DNA of 30,271 nucleotides. Origin: a virus. Positions within the stretch are counted from its first letter, which is position 1. The number at the start of each line of letters is the position of its first letter. Shown one piece after another: positions 8,426 to 15,290 of the stretch. The DNA lies in IMG/VR virus record IMGVR_UViG_3300021356_000110, positions 1-30,271 of that record; one strand, written 5' to 3'. A model generated the notes under the pieces. It did no database searches. It had not been told where the DNA came from and saw only the letters and a list, made by a program, of their open reading frames with translations. A program made the translations under genes and the position numbers.

Positions 8426-9019
8426 ATGAATAAGATTATTTTGACAGACTGTGATGGGGTACTACTTAACTGGGAATGGGCATTTTGTATTTGGATGGAG
8501 CAACATGGTTATACACAAATACCAAATGGTAATCAAGAATATAACATTAGTAAACGTTTCCAGATTCAAGAAAAAGAAGGTAAAGCATTAGTAAATCGGT
8601 TTAATGAATCAGCAGCAATAGGCTTTCTACCTGCACTACGTGACAGCATTTATTATGTAAAGCGACTACACGAAGAACATGGATACGAGTTCCATTGCAT
8701 CACAAGCCTTAGCTTAGATCCAAGTGCTAAAAAACTACGTCAAATGAATCTTGAGAAGATGTTTGGTCCTACAGCATTTACAGTGCTTGAGTGCTTAGAC
8801 ACGGGTGCTGACAAAGATGAGTTCTTAGATGAACACTATGCTGACACTGGTTATTATTGGATCGAAGATAAGATGCAGAATGCCATTGCAGGACTTAACG
8901 TAGGACTTAATCCGATCCTTATCGAACACGGATGGAATATGAATGACAGTGTTCCAGTTGGTATGAAGAAGGTTGTTAAGTGGAAAGAAATATACGAGCA
9001 CATTGTAGGTAATGAGTGA
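8426..9019 (+). CDS. HAD-superfamily phosphatase / 5'-nucleotidase-like
   Basis: A 197-residue HAD-like protein. Motif I is TDCDGVLLNWEW with the nucleophile pair Asp8/Asp10. HCITSLS in the middle fits motif II (Ser/Thr). YYWIEDK near residue 150 is the motif IV acidic region, followed by ILIEHGWN. The expected reaction is phosphate removal from a small molecule such as a nucleotide; the substrate is not visible. It heads a cluster of small genes under a consensus early promoter and overlaps the next start by eight bases. Similar enzymes are frequent in T4-like marine phages. Confidence 0.75.
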   Translation: MNKIILTDCDGVLLNWEWAFCIWMEQHGYTQIPNGNQEYNISKRFQIQEKEGKALVNRFNESAAIGFLPALRDSIYYVKRLHEEHGYEFHCITSLSLDPSAKKLRQMNLEKMFGPTAFTVLECLDTGADKDEFLDEHYADTGYYWIEDKMQNAIAGLNVGLNPILIEHGWNMNDSVPVGMKKVVKWKEIYEHIVGNE

Positions 9020-9191
9020 TATACACGAACAACTTAAAATTGCCTTTGCAACTTATGTAAAAGAGAGTGAAAAGTTTGAACAAGAAGGCGTCAAAGTAAG
9101 TGCTGTCCGTGCTCGGCAGGCTCTTAACGATATCAAACAACTAATAGTTGAACGTAGAAAAGAAATACAAGATTTGAAAAATAAGACATGA
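9012..9191 (+). CDS. Histone-H1-like (Hc1-type) mini-protein
   Basis: A 59-residue protein in a tight overlap chain: it starts eight bases before the HAD stop and ends with ATGA overlapping the next gene. The middle (EKFEQEGVKVSAVRARQAL, then IKQLIVERRKEIQDLK) closely follows the pattern of bacterial histone H1-like Hc1 proteins, where an Arg-Ala-Arg turn links two amphipathic helices. Family members bind nucleic acid or act in nucleoid compaction. Here the lysine-rich tail is almost absent, so DNA binding is uncertain. No other domain is present. Confidence 0.6.
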   Translation: MSDIHEQLKIAFATYVKESEKFEQEGVKVSAVRARQALNDIKQLIVERRKEIQDLKNKT

Positions 9192-9499
9192 ATGAAAAAA
9201 CATATCTCGAAAATATCGCATATAAAGTTCAAATGTATAATGATGCCAAAGAAAAAGCAATAGAATGGCTTGTAAAAAATAAAATTACAGATAAGCCAAA
9301 AATACAAAATGCTTTGATAATGAGTCAAATATGGTTAGCACATAATATAAAAGATTCTATTACAATGGCTGACTTACTTATATACCTTGGGGATGATAAT
9401 ATAATCGATAAAGAAGATATGAGAGAAATTGTGTTAGACAATGATATGCATGGTTTAAATTTACAACAAATATTGGAAGCATCAGTTAATTATGATTGA
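9188..9499 (+). CDS. Hypothetical helical protein
   Basis: A 103-residue soluble protein, mostly alpha-helical by pattern. It begins within the previous stop (ATGA) and overlaps the next start by eight bases. It has acidic C-terminal segments (LGDDNIIDKEDMREIVLDND). I recognise no motif. The tightly linked overlap chain 9012-9925 argues that it is genuinely translated. Confidence 0.6.
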   Translation: MNEKTYLENIAYKVQMYNDAKEKAIEWLVKNKITDKPKIQNALIMSQIWLAHNIKDSITMADLLIYLGDDNIIDKEDMREIVLDNDMHGLNLQQILEASVNYD

Positions 9500-9737
9500 A
9501 AAGTTATTCGATAACACTATTATTTTTGTTTGTGAAGACACGGCAAGGACAGTGGTATATCAACCAACAGAAAAGAATAAAAATAATATTGTTGATTGGA
9601 TTGACAAGAACAATTTTACCTGTGAAGGTGTTTACACAGTAAACGAAAACGTTGCACACACGTTTGATTACTATTTTCATTGCACTATTAGCAAAGACAT
9701 TAATATAATTAAAGAAGTGGAGAAAACGTTCACATGA
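9492..9737 (+). CDS. Hypothetical small protein
   Basis: An 81-residue protein in the same overlap chain. It has an alternating beta pattern (TIIFVCEDTARTVVYQP and VAHTFDYYFHCTIS) around a helix, with two cysteines in addition to Cys14. No membrane segment is visible. It starts eight bases inside the previous gene and ends overlapping the next ATG by four bases. Function unknown. Confidence 0.55.
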   Translation: MIEKLFDNTIIFVCEDTARTVVYQPTEKNKNNIVDWIDKNNFTCEGVYTVNENVAHTFDYYFHCTISKDINIIKEVEKTFT

Positions 9738-9925
9738 AAATTAATGCAAAAAATGCAATACTTAAATTTGACACAAAAACTGTTGAATTTGATTTAAGAT
9801 TCAATATGGCTTATATCGATTATTATGATTCAGATGAATTTATATATCAATTAGAATGTCCAAAACCTCAAGCTAATAAAATTTATAAACAATGTATTTT
9901 AGAAGGATACAATGAAGCATTTTGA
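9734..9925 (+). CDS. Hypothetical small protein
   Basis: A 63-residue protein, Tyr- and Asp-rich (MAYIDYYDSDEFIYQLECP), last in the overlap chain under the 8369 promoter. It starts in an ATGA overlap. No recognisable motif. The AT-rich codon use resembles its neighbours at 9188-9737. Confidence 0.5.
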   Translation: MKINAKNAILKFDTKTVEFDLRFNMAYIDYYDSDEFIYQLECPKPQANKIYKQCILEGYNEAF

Positions 9926-9968
9926 ACTTATGTTAGCGCCCTAAATGTAACAAATATGTAAATACAGT

Positions 9969-10190
9969 ATGTTGAGAAACGACCTTAAAGAAGAGTACAG
10001 ATTGTTCTATATGGTTAAAGGTCACCTCGACGCTACCCCTGAAACAGTTATAGGAAGTGCAGAAGGATACTTTAGACGTCTATGGATGGCGGGTTCTAAT
10101 GGTGCCCCTTTGTATGACTATGACGAACAGTTTGAACAAGCATGGAGAGACATACAGAATGGTTTCGAAGAAGATACAAGAACTAAGTGA
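9969..10190 (+). CDS. Hypothetical small protein
   Basis: A 73-residue acidic protein with several aromatics (EEYRLFYMVKGHL, FRRLWMAG). The start is uncertain. A late-type motif (TGTAAATAC, 9957-9965) lies only three bases before the first ATG, too close for a transcript from it to include that codon, and no Shine-Dalgarno is evident. The ATG at 10011 is an alternative. It overlaps the next gene by 32 bases in another frame. Function unknown. Confidence 0.5.
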   Translation: MLRNDLKEEYRLFYMVKGHLDATPETVIGSAEGYFRRLWMAGSNGAPLYDYDEQFEQAWRDIQNGFEEDTRTK

Positions 10191-10377
10191 CGACGACTTG
10201 TCGTACTTAGAAAAACTTTTAGGTGAAAAGTTTGCACTAGAACTTGAACAAGATAAAACTTGGGAACAGAAGAATAACTATTCACGCCCAGGGGAAAAGA
10301 AAAGCAGAATCATTCGTCTTATGAATGCTATCCGTGCCCAAAAAGATATCAAAAAAAGAACAGCAGAAAAGTGGTAA
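10159..10377 (+). CDS. Hypothetical small basic protein
   Basis: The frame is open from a GTG at 10057, but the ATG at 10159, preceded by GGAGAG, is the likely start, giving 72 residues. The product has an acidic N-terminal helix (IQELSDDDLSYLEKLLG) and a strongly basic C-terminal helix (KKSRIIRLMNAIRAQKDIKKR). This could bind nucleic acid or another protein, but nothing more can be said. It ends two bases before the 3' end of the opposite-strand tRNA, so transcripts converge here. Confidence 0.55.
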   Translation: MVSKKIQELSDDDLSYLEKLLGEKFALELEQDKTWEQKNNYSRPGEKKSRIIRLMNAIRAQKDIKKRTAEKW

Positions 10378-10379
10378 CT

Positions 10380-10479
10380 TGGCTCCGGGGGTAGGACTCG
10401 AACCTACACGGTAAATATTTTGCGTACATCTACCACACGATAAACAGTCGTGCGTGTCTACCTATTCCACCACCCCGGA
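10380..10479 (-). tRNA. Unusual tRNA: GUU (Asn) anticodon on a class II, long-variable-arm body
   Basis: Read on the minus strand, all arms are present. The acceptor stem is TCCGGGG/CCCCGGA with discriminator G and an encoded CCA. The D-arm (GTG...CAC with loop GAATAGGTAGA) is the leucine-tRNA type. The anticodon stem is CACGA/TCGTG with loop CTGTTTA, giving anticodon GUU. The variable region is about 28 nt with a seven-pair stem (GGTAGAT/ATTTACC). The T-arm is canonical: GTAGG, TTCGAGT, CCTAC. First pair U1-A72, G73 and GUU are features of tRNA-Asn. The D-loop and long variable arm belong to Leu/Ser-type tRNAs, and U37 is unusual. It lies five bases behind the synthetase-like gene on the same strand. 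A Leu- or Ser-accepting tRNA cannot be excluded. Confidence 0.85.
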
Positions 10480-10484
10480 TTAAG

Positions 10485-11327
10485 TTATGCTGCCTGGGCT
10501 AATGCCTGTTGCTTGTCTAGTGCAGCAATCATTCTTGTCATACCAATACCGCCTCCAACTCTTTGGAAGAAGTCAAACTTCAAAAACTCTTCTAGTTCTG
10601 CTTCAACACGTTCTTTGCCAAACAGTTTGTAAAGCAATGCACTGTATTCGCCATCTGTTATACTGTGGAATGTGTACCGCATCATGTCAACATCGCAACT
10701 ACGTTCTGCACTACCAATAGTCTCCATTCCGCCCAAGATAACATCCATCTTTTTAGCAGTCTCACCATCATCGTTCCTACTCATATTCCAAAATGGTGAT
10801 GTCATTTCTGGGAAGTTGGTAATCAAACTGCTACCAAATTGTGCTTCCATAGCTAGTTCGTGATCTGCATCCATTTCTTCAAGTTCATCTAATCCAAAGT
10901 GTTCTTGCCATTCTGCATATGTTTTTTCTGTAAGTGGATCAAATCCTAGGTATTCACATAGTTCATATTCCATTGCTTTGAGATCATCTACACTGCCAGG
11001 AAACTCAAACTCAAACATAGGAAAGATTATGTCGTGTCTGCCTGGTATTGCATTTGGCTCTTGTCTATAGGAAGTGCTGACACAAAAAAACCCCTTGCTA
11101 TTGGGGCTGCTTAATAGTTCATGTTCTAACCACATCTGGCCTGTTTGCGGTAACGGCCAAACATTGCCTGCATAGTTATACGTTGCTACATTGAACGGAT
11201 CTTCACAAGCGGCTAGTATGCTTAATCTATTTTGTGTATGGACTTCTTCAAAACCTTTGTCCAAAAAAAATGACCTTAAAAGGCCAACTGTCTTTGTAAA
11301 CTTTGTGGGTGATATTAGTTGTGTCAT
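10485..11327 (-). CDS. AsnRS-like class IIb synthetase core lacking the anticodon-binding domain
   Basis: A 280-residue protein with the class II synthetase core. PLPQTGQMWLEHELL resembles the LTVSGQLYLE region of AsnRS. Motif 2 is SYRQEP (Arg88, Glu90) with GRHD behind it, followed by FPEMTSPFWNMSR and GGMETIGSAER, which resembles the EIIGGSERE region of AsnRS/AspRS. Motif 3 is VGGGIGMTRM (Arg265). It lacks the roughly 100-residue N-terminal OB-fold that reads the anticodon in AsnRS. Archaeal AsnRS paralogues without this domain make asparagine instead of Asn-tRNA, and AsnA shares the GGGIG motif, so two functions are possible. The tRNA is five bases downstream. The ATG is preceded by AAGGAG. 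It is one of two protein genes on the minus strand. Confidence 0.8.
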   Translation of the reverse strand: MTQLISPTKFTKTVGLLRSFFLDKGFEEVHTQNRLSILAACEDPFNVATYNYAGNVWPLPQTGQMWLEHELLSSPNSKGFFCVSTSYRQEPNAIPGRHDIIFPMFEFEFPGSVDDLKAMEYELCEYLGFDPLTEKTYAEWQEHFGLDELEEMDADHELAMEAQFGSSLITNFPEMTSPFWNMSRNDDGETAKKMDVILGGMETIGSAERSCDVDMMRYTFHSITDGEYSALLYKLFGKERVEAELEEFLKFDFFQRVGGGIGMTRMIAALDKQQALAQAA

Positions 11328-11393
11328 TTTTTCTCCTTTTTTCGACCTAAAAAAAATATGTCCAGAAACTATCTGAAACTAATCTTAAACCAA

Positions 11394-11403
11394 GTTATTT
11401 ATC
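11394..11403 (-). promoter_or_regulatory. Putative late promoter for the synthetase-tRNA unit
   Basis: On the minus strand GATAAATAAC lies 66 bases before the synthetase ATG. It matches the TAAATA core recurring elsewhere and ends four bases short of the tmRNA -35 box, so the two promoters are back to back. No sigma70-type alternative is obvious on this strand. Confidence 0.35.
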
Positions 11404-11406
11404 AGG

Positions 11407-11437
11407 TTGACATCTTTTTTGTTCTATGTTATAAATA
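11407..11437 (+). promoter_or_regulatory. Promoter of the tmRNA gene
   Basis: TTGACA at 11407-11412 and TATAAA at 11430-11435 are separated by 17 bases, a strong sigma70 promoter. The -10 region also reads TATAAATA, the exact T4 late consensus, so it could be used both early and late. Transcription would begin near 11442, at the 5' end of the tmRNA acceptor segment. Confidence 0.75.
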
Positions 11438-11439
11438 GC

Positions 11440-11745
11440 TGGTAGGCGTTACAAAGCGTATTTGGACTCCGGGGCGGTACCGGACGCCTCCACCATAAAC
11501 ACATGAGAGTAGATGCACCTGCTTTCCTGTGCATAGGACAAGAGCCGAGAGGCAACAAGTCGTGTGTTTATGATGGGGGCGACATAGGATTCGACAGGTA
11601 GGCAAGTTTACAAAACACAAATGCAAACGATAACTTTGCACCTTCTGGATTTGCTCTAGCAGCGTAATCTAAGGGGGTTGGTCACTTACCTAGCAACAGA
11701 AAAGTGGCACTTACACACACGGGTGAAACATTTTATAGTTAGAGA
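11440..11745 (+). ncRNA. ssrA: Permuted (two-piece type) tmRNA
   Basis: The acceptor half comes first. A T-arm TCCGG/CCGGA (11468-11484, loop GGCGGTA) is followed by CGCCTCC and ACCA ending at 11495. The coding half starts at 11575 with GGGGGCG, pairing with CGCCTCC over seven pairs including the G3-U70 wobble that marks alanine acceptance. GGATTCGACAGG follows as in known tmRNAs. The intervening 11496-11574 segment is bounded by ATAAACACATG and CGTGTGTTTAT, which extend the stem and are presumably cut away. The tag frame is at 11623-11667. The T-loop is non-canonical. The 3' end of the coding half is uncertain. tmRNA with SmpB rescues stalled ribosomes and tags the nascent chain. The permuted layout is typical of alphaproteobacteria. 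Confidence 0.85.
11623..11667 (+). other. tmRNA proteolysis-tag reading frame
   Basis: From resume codon GCA the frame reads ANDNFAPSGFALAA then TAA. The AND(N) start and the ALAA end are hallmarks of SsrA tags; the C-terminal LAA is recognised by ClpXP and the N-terminal part by SspB-type adaptors. This confirms the tmRNA call and shows the tag is intact. Confidence 0.88.
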
Positions 11746-11768
11746 ACACCCACAACGAAAGGAATAAC

Positions 11769-12869
11769 ATGAAACTATTTAAACTATTGGCCGCATCACT
11801 TATGTTGATGGGGTCTTTCGGCTTGGCTGCAAGTGCAGGAGAGCCAAAAGATAAAGTAACAGTCGGGTTTGTTTACGTAGGACCAACAGGTGACCACGGT
11901 TGGACATACAGACACGACATTGGTCGTCAGCAAGTTGAAGAAGCTTTCGGCGACAGAGTAGAAACAAGATTTGTAGAGTCAGTTGCTTATGGTGCAGACG
12001 CTACTAGAGTTTTTACACAGATGGCTATGCAAGGTGTAGACATTATTTTTGGAACTAGTTTTGGATATATGGATGCAATGTTAGAAGTTGCAGAGAAGTT
12101 TCCAAACACAAAGTTTGAACACGCAACTGGTTATAAAACCAATGGCACTAACATGGCCAACTACGGATTGCGCCTCTATCAAGCAAGACACGTTCAAGGT
12201 GTTGTTGCTGGTATGATGACAAAGACCAACAAGATTTGTTACGTGGCAGCATACCCTATTCCAGAAGTTGTGCGTGAAATCAACACATACTATCTCGGTG
12301 CCAAATCTGTCAATCCTGACGTTGATATAGACATAGTATGGGTTTACACTTGGTATGATCCAGGTAAAGAAAAAGACGCAGCAGATGCGCTATTCAACAA
12401 TGGTTGTGACGTGATTGCACAGCACACAGATTCGCCTGCTCCAATCCAGGCAGCAGAAGAAAGAGGCCTAGTTGGTTTTGGTCAAGCAAGTGATCAGTAT
12501 CGTTTTGCTCCAAAAGCACAGTTGACAGCAACTATTGACAACTGGGGACCATACTATGTTGCAAAAGTTGGTGCATTGTTAGACGGAACTTGGACTACAG
12601 CTTGTGACGGACCAGATGGTTGTTACTTTGGACATATGAACGATGGATCAGTTGAAATGGCTCCATTTACCAATATGCCAGCAGAAGTAGAAGCAAAAGC
12701 ACAAGCGGTCAAGGATGCTATCCGTGACGGTGAATACTTTGCATTTACAGGTCCAATCTACGACAACAAAGGCAACTTACAACTTGCAGAAGGTGAAGTT
12801 GCAGACAGAGCACATCTTGATTCAATGATGTACTATGTTGAAGGTATTGACGCAGAGTTGCCTAAATGA
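11769..12869 (+). CDS. BMP-family periplasmic substrate-binding protein
   Basis: A 366-residue exported protein. Residues 1-23 form a signal peptide (basic start, hydrophobic core, cleavage after ASA). The mature part is a BMP/PnrA-type binding protein: VGFVYVGPTGDHGWTY at the start, GVDIIFGTSFGYMDAM, the Tyr-rich centre, GCDVIAQHTDSPAPIQAAEERG and DRAHLDSMMYYVEGI at the end. Family members bind nucleosides or related small molecules for an ABC importer; the ligand here is unknown. No permease or ATPase lies nearby, so it would have to use a host transporter. AAAGGA precedes the start and the tmRNA lies directly upstream. The next gene overlaps by four bases (ATGA). Confidence 0.88.
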   Translation: MKLFKLLAASLMLMGSFGLAASAGEPKDKVTVGFVYVGPTGDHGWTYRHDIGRQQVEEAFGDRVETRFVESVAYGADATRVFTQMAMQGVDIIFGTSFGYMDAMLEVAEKFPNTKFEHATGYKTNGTNMANYGLRLYQARHVQGVVAGMMTKTNKICYVAAYPIPEVVREINTYYLGAKSVNPDVDIDIVWVYTWYDPGKEKDAADALFNNGCDVIAQHTDSPAPIQAAEERGLVGFGQASDQYRFAPKAQLTATIDNWGPYYVAKVGALLDGTWTTACDGPDGCYFGHMNDGSVEMAPFTNMPAEVEAKAQAVKDAIRDGEYFAFTGPIYDNKGNLQLAEGEVADRAHLDSMMYYVEGIDAELPK

Positions 12870-13726
12870 TACCCATAATAGATTTACAAGCCGAAGACGC
12901 TTTAGATCGCATTGACGAAGCCTACTCCACAGTGGGCTTCGCAGTGTTTACCAATGCACTAGATGAACAAGACAGTGTGAATATGAAAGCGTGGCAACAG
13001 CAAATGAGATCATTTTTTGATTTGCCATTAGAAACAAAACAGCAGTATCCTTATGAAGGTGACACCAACTTAGGTTACAGTATGGTAGGTGACGAAAATG
13101 TAGATCCTACTGCACCAAAAGATATCAAAGAATCATTTAACTACAACGATACTCGTATGCCAGATCATTTGTGGCCAGACATAGATGGCTTCAAAATCAG
13201 CGCATTAGACAGCATAAATATTGCTGATAGATTAACGTTACGCATTTTGGAGAAGTTTGATACTATCTTAGATACAGGCACTACATTAGTAGATGCACAC
13301 AAAGTCCCATTCAACACAACAAGAGTTATACATTATCCAGCATATGATGGGCCTATGTTAGACAAACAAATGCGTATAGGAGAGCATAGTGACTACGGTA
13401 CTATTACTTTACTTTGGCAGATTAATGACGTCCCCGGACTTCAAGTTCAAGACCTTGGTGGCGACTGGCATCCAGTACCCTTTGCGGACGACGGCGTTGT
13501 TGTTAATATTGGTGACTTACTACAGCGTTGGACTAATGATTATTTTAAAAGTACTAAACATAGAGTGGTAAACACTCACATACATCAACAAAGATATTCA
13601 ATGCCACACTTTGTTGATCCTACACCTGGCACAATAGTCAAAAACTTGCGCAAAGGTGAAGAGGACAAGTATGATCCAATCGAATCAAAAGAATATTTAA
13701 TGTGGCGACTAGCACAGAGTTATTAA
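12866..13726 (+). CDS. 2-oxoglutarate/Fe(II)-dependent oxygenase (isopenicillin-N-synthase-like)
   Basis: A 286-residue oxygenase of the IPNS/2-ODD type. The iron triad is His174-x-Asp176 (EHSDYGTITLL) and His232 (STKHRVV). The 2-oxoglutarate carboxylate clamp is Arg243-x-Ser245 (QRYSMPHF). An N-terminal segment resembling DIOX_N (IIDLQ, VGFAVFTN) is present. Full length and catalytically complete. The substrate is unknown; family members hydroxylate or oxidise small molecules. It is coupled to the binding-protein gene by an ATGA overlap, so the two may act on the same compound, which is inference. The next gene starts directly after its stop. Confidence 0.88.
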   Translation: MIPIIDLQAEDALDRIDEAYSTVGFAVFTNALDEQDSVNMKAWQQQMRSFFDLPLETKQQYPYEGDTNLGYSMVGDENVDPTAPKDIKESFNYNDTRMPDHLWPDIDGFKISALDSINIADRLTLRILEKFDTILDTGTTLVDAHKVPFNTTRVIHYPAYDGPMLDKQMRIGEHSDYGTITLLWQINDVPGLQVQDLGGDWHPVPFADDGVVVNIGDLLQRWTNDYFKSTKHRVVNTHIHQQRYSMPHFVDPTPGTIVKNLRKGEEDKYDPIESKEYLMWRLAQSY

Positions 13727-14065
13727 ATGAAATATGTAATAGACATTGACGGCACCATCTGCAAGGAAGTTATCATTCCAGACAGTGGTGGTAAAAAAGA
13801 TTACGCAAATCATATTCCAATGCCCGAGCGCATTGCACGAGTAAATGCATTGTATGATGCAGGACACACAATCAAATACATGACTGCAAGAGGATGTGTG
13901 AGTGGAGTAGACTACTACGACCTTACCAAGAATCAACTTGATGGTTGGGGTTGCAAGTATCATGAACTCAGCGTAGGTGAAAAAGAAAACTACGATGTAT
14001 GGATTGACGACAAAGCATTTTGGAGTGAAAACTTTTTTAGAGAGACAGGAGAATCATATGAGTGA
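13727..14065 (+). CDS. Small HAD-family phosphatase
   Basis: A 112-residue minimal HAD protein: motif I YVIDIDGTIC (Asp6, Asp8), motif II in KYMTARG, and motif IV YDVWIDDKAFWSE. This architecture matches small phage and capsule-related phosphatases of sugar phosphates or nucleotides. It begins directly after the oxygenase stop and overlaps the aldolase by eight bases. The substrate is not evident; the position beside aldolase and phosphoribosyltransferase genes suggests a sugar phosphate. Confidence 0.75.
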   Translation: MKYVIDIDGTICKEVIIPDSGGKKDYANHIPMPERIARVNALYDAGHTIKYMTARGCVSGVDYYDLTKNQLDGWGCKYHELSVGEKENYDVWIDDKAFWSENFFRETGESYE

Positions 14066-14858
14066 TTTTATTGCGGCTATGGATCACAGCGGAGGCAGCA
14101 CAGGTGGTGTGTTGGAACGCTATGGTCAAAAATACAAAGAAAGCAATAAGATGGAACTGGTCCACGAGATGCGACTACGTATGGTAAAGTCGCCCGACTT
14201 TACAAGCGAAAATATTTGGGCCGCAATACTTTACAAAGATACTGTGGAGCGTGGTATGGTTCCTGTGCTAAAAGCCAAAGGCATAGAAGCGTATCTAAAA
14301 ATAGACAGCGGCTGTGAGGACAATGGATATCTAAAATACTTCCGTTGGAACGAAATGACAGACTTTGCAAAGGAACATGGCTGCACAGGAACTAAGATGC
14401 GCAGTATTGTAAAGTCGGACAAAGACCTATCAATGATATTGGATCAGCAGTTTGCACTAGCCGAAGGCATATACGGTGAAGGACTGATGCCTATCGTTGA
14501 ACCAGAAATACCTATTGAACATCCAGACAAAGAACTTTACGAATACAAACTTCGTGATGAACTTGCAGAAAGATTAGATGCTTTTAACGGACGTTGTATA
14601 TTGAAACTGACATTGCCTGAACAGGATGACTTTTATTCCGGTATAATCCCACACGATCGTGTTGAACGGGTTGTTGGATTGTCAGGTGGATACAGCACAG
14701 AAGAAGCCTGTAGGAGATTGAGAAGACAGCGTGGAATGACAGCAAGTTTTTCAAGAGGATTGAGTGAAGGTTTGTTTGCATCACAAACTGATGAAGAGTT
14801 CAATGAACATATAACTAAAAACATACACATGATAAGGGAGGCTGGCAATGGCATATAA
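14058..14858 (+). CDS. fda: Class I fructose-bisphosphate aldolase
   Basis: The frame is open from 13977, but the ATG at 14058 with ACAGGAG is the start, giving 266 residues. The sequence follows bacterial/cyanobacterial class I aldolases: AAMDHSGGST at the N-terminus, TGTKMRS, the Schiff-base lysine Lys183 in LKLTLPEQDDFY, LSGGYSTEEA and the phosphate-binding ASFSRGLSEGL. It interconverts fructose-1,6-bisphosphate with two triose phosphates. It is about 30 residues shorter than cellular forms at the N-terminus. In the phage it may steer carbon toward pentose phosphates and nucleotides. It overlaps both neighbours (8 and 11 bases). Confidence 0.9.
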   Translation: MSDFIAAMDHSGGSTGGVLERYGQKYKESNKMELVHEMRLRMVKSPDFTSENIWAAILYKDTVERGMVPVLKAKGIEAYLKIDSGCEDNGYLKYFRWNEMTDFAKEHGCTGTKMRSIVKSDKDLSMILDQQFALAEGIYGEGLMPIVEPEIPIEHPDKELYEYKLRDELAERLDAFNGRCILKLTLPEQDDFYSGIIPHDRVERVVGLSGGYSTEEACRRLRRQRGMTASFSRGLSEGLFASQTDEEFNEHITKNIHMIREAGNGI

Positions 14859-15273
14859 AACAAGCGCAAACCTATTTGAAGTAGGAGACTTTATCAGTCA
14901 CGCAGGTAACAAACTACCATGGAAGATTGAATGTGATGCAATCCGTCCAGAGTGGTGGGATGGACTAGCACGTATGGTTATGGATTATCAAGAAAGACCA
15001 TTTTACAAAGCAGTGGGTATTCCAAGAGGCGGAATACCATTTGCACAAGCTATGAACAAATATGCAAGTGGTGATCCCAATGATCAGATTATGATTTGTG
15101 ATGATGTGTTTACCACAGGCACAAGTTTTAAGGAGTTCATACGAGAAAACTATCCTGACTGGACAATGGGTCAGGGCTATCGTTGGGTGGTGTTTGCAAG
15201 GCAACCTTGTTATGAACATCCTCATCATGTGCGAGCCTTGTTTACAATGCCCAAGCCTCCATACAAACGGTAA
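14848..15273 (+). CDS. Phosphoribosyltransferase-like protein
   Basis: A 141-residue type I PRTase-like protein. The PRPP-binding loop is IMICDDVFTTGTSFKEF, and GIPRGGIPFAQAMNKYA upstream matches the pyrophosphate-binding part. The product may belong to nucleotide salvage or orotate-PRTase-like chemistry; the base substrate cannot be read from sequence. It is short compared with orotate PRTases (about 200), so it may be a core version. A strong AAGGGAGG precedes the ATG, inside the aldolase end. It closes the 11769-15273 cluster. Confidence 0.8.
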   Translation: MAYKTSANLFEVGDFISHAGNKLPWKIECDAIRPEWWDGLARMVMDYQERPFYKAVGIPRGGIPFAQAMNKYASGDPNDQIMICDDVFTTGTSFKEFIRENYPDWTMGQGYRWVVFARQPCYEHPHHVRALFTMPKPPYKR

Positions 15274-15290
15274 CTGCTACAATATAACAC

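Noticed and set aside
9957-9965. TGTAAATAC as late promoter of the 9969 gene
   Set aside because: Only three bases separate it from the first ATG, so a transcript from it would miss the start codon; I could not decide on its role.
10450-10863. + strand ORFs opposite the tRNA and synthetase-like gene
   Set aside because: Ser/Leu-rich shadows of a gene with clear class II synthetase motifs on the minus strand.
11429-11641. Minus-strand ORF of 70 codons across the tmRNA
   Set aside because: Lies over a structured RNA gene and has Cys/His-rich random composition.
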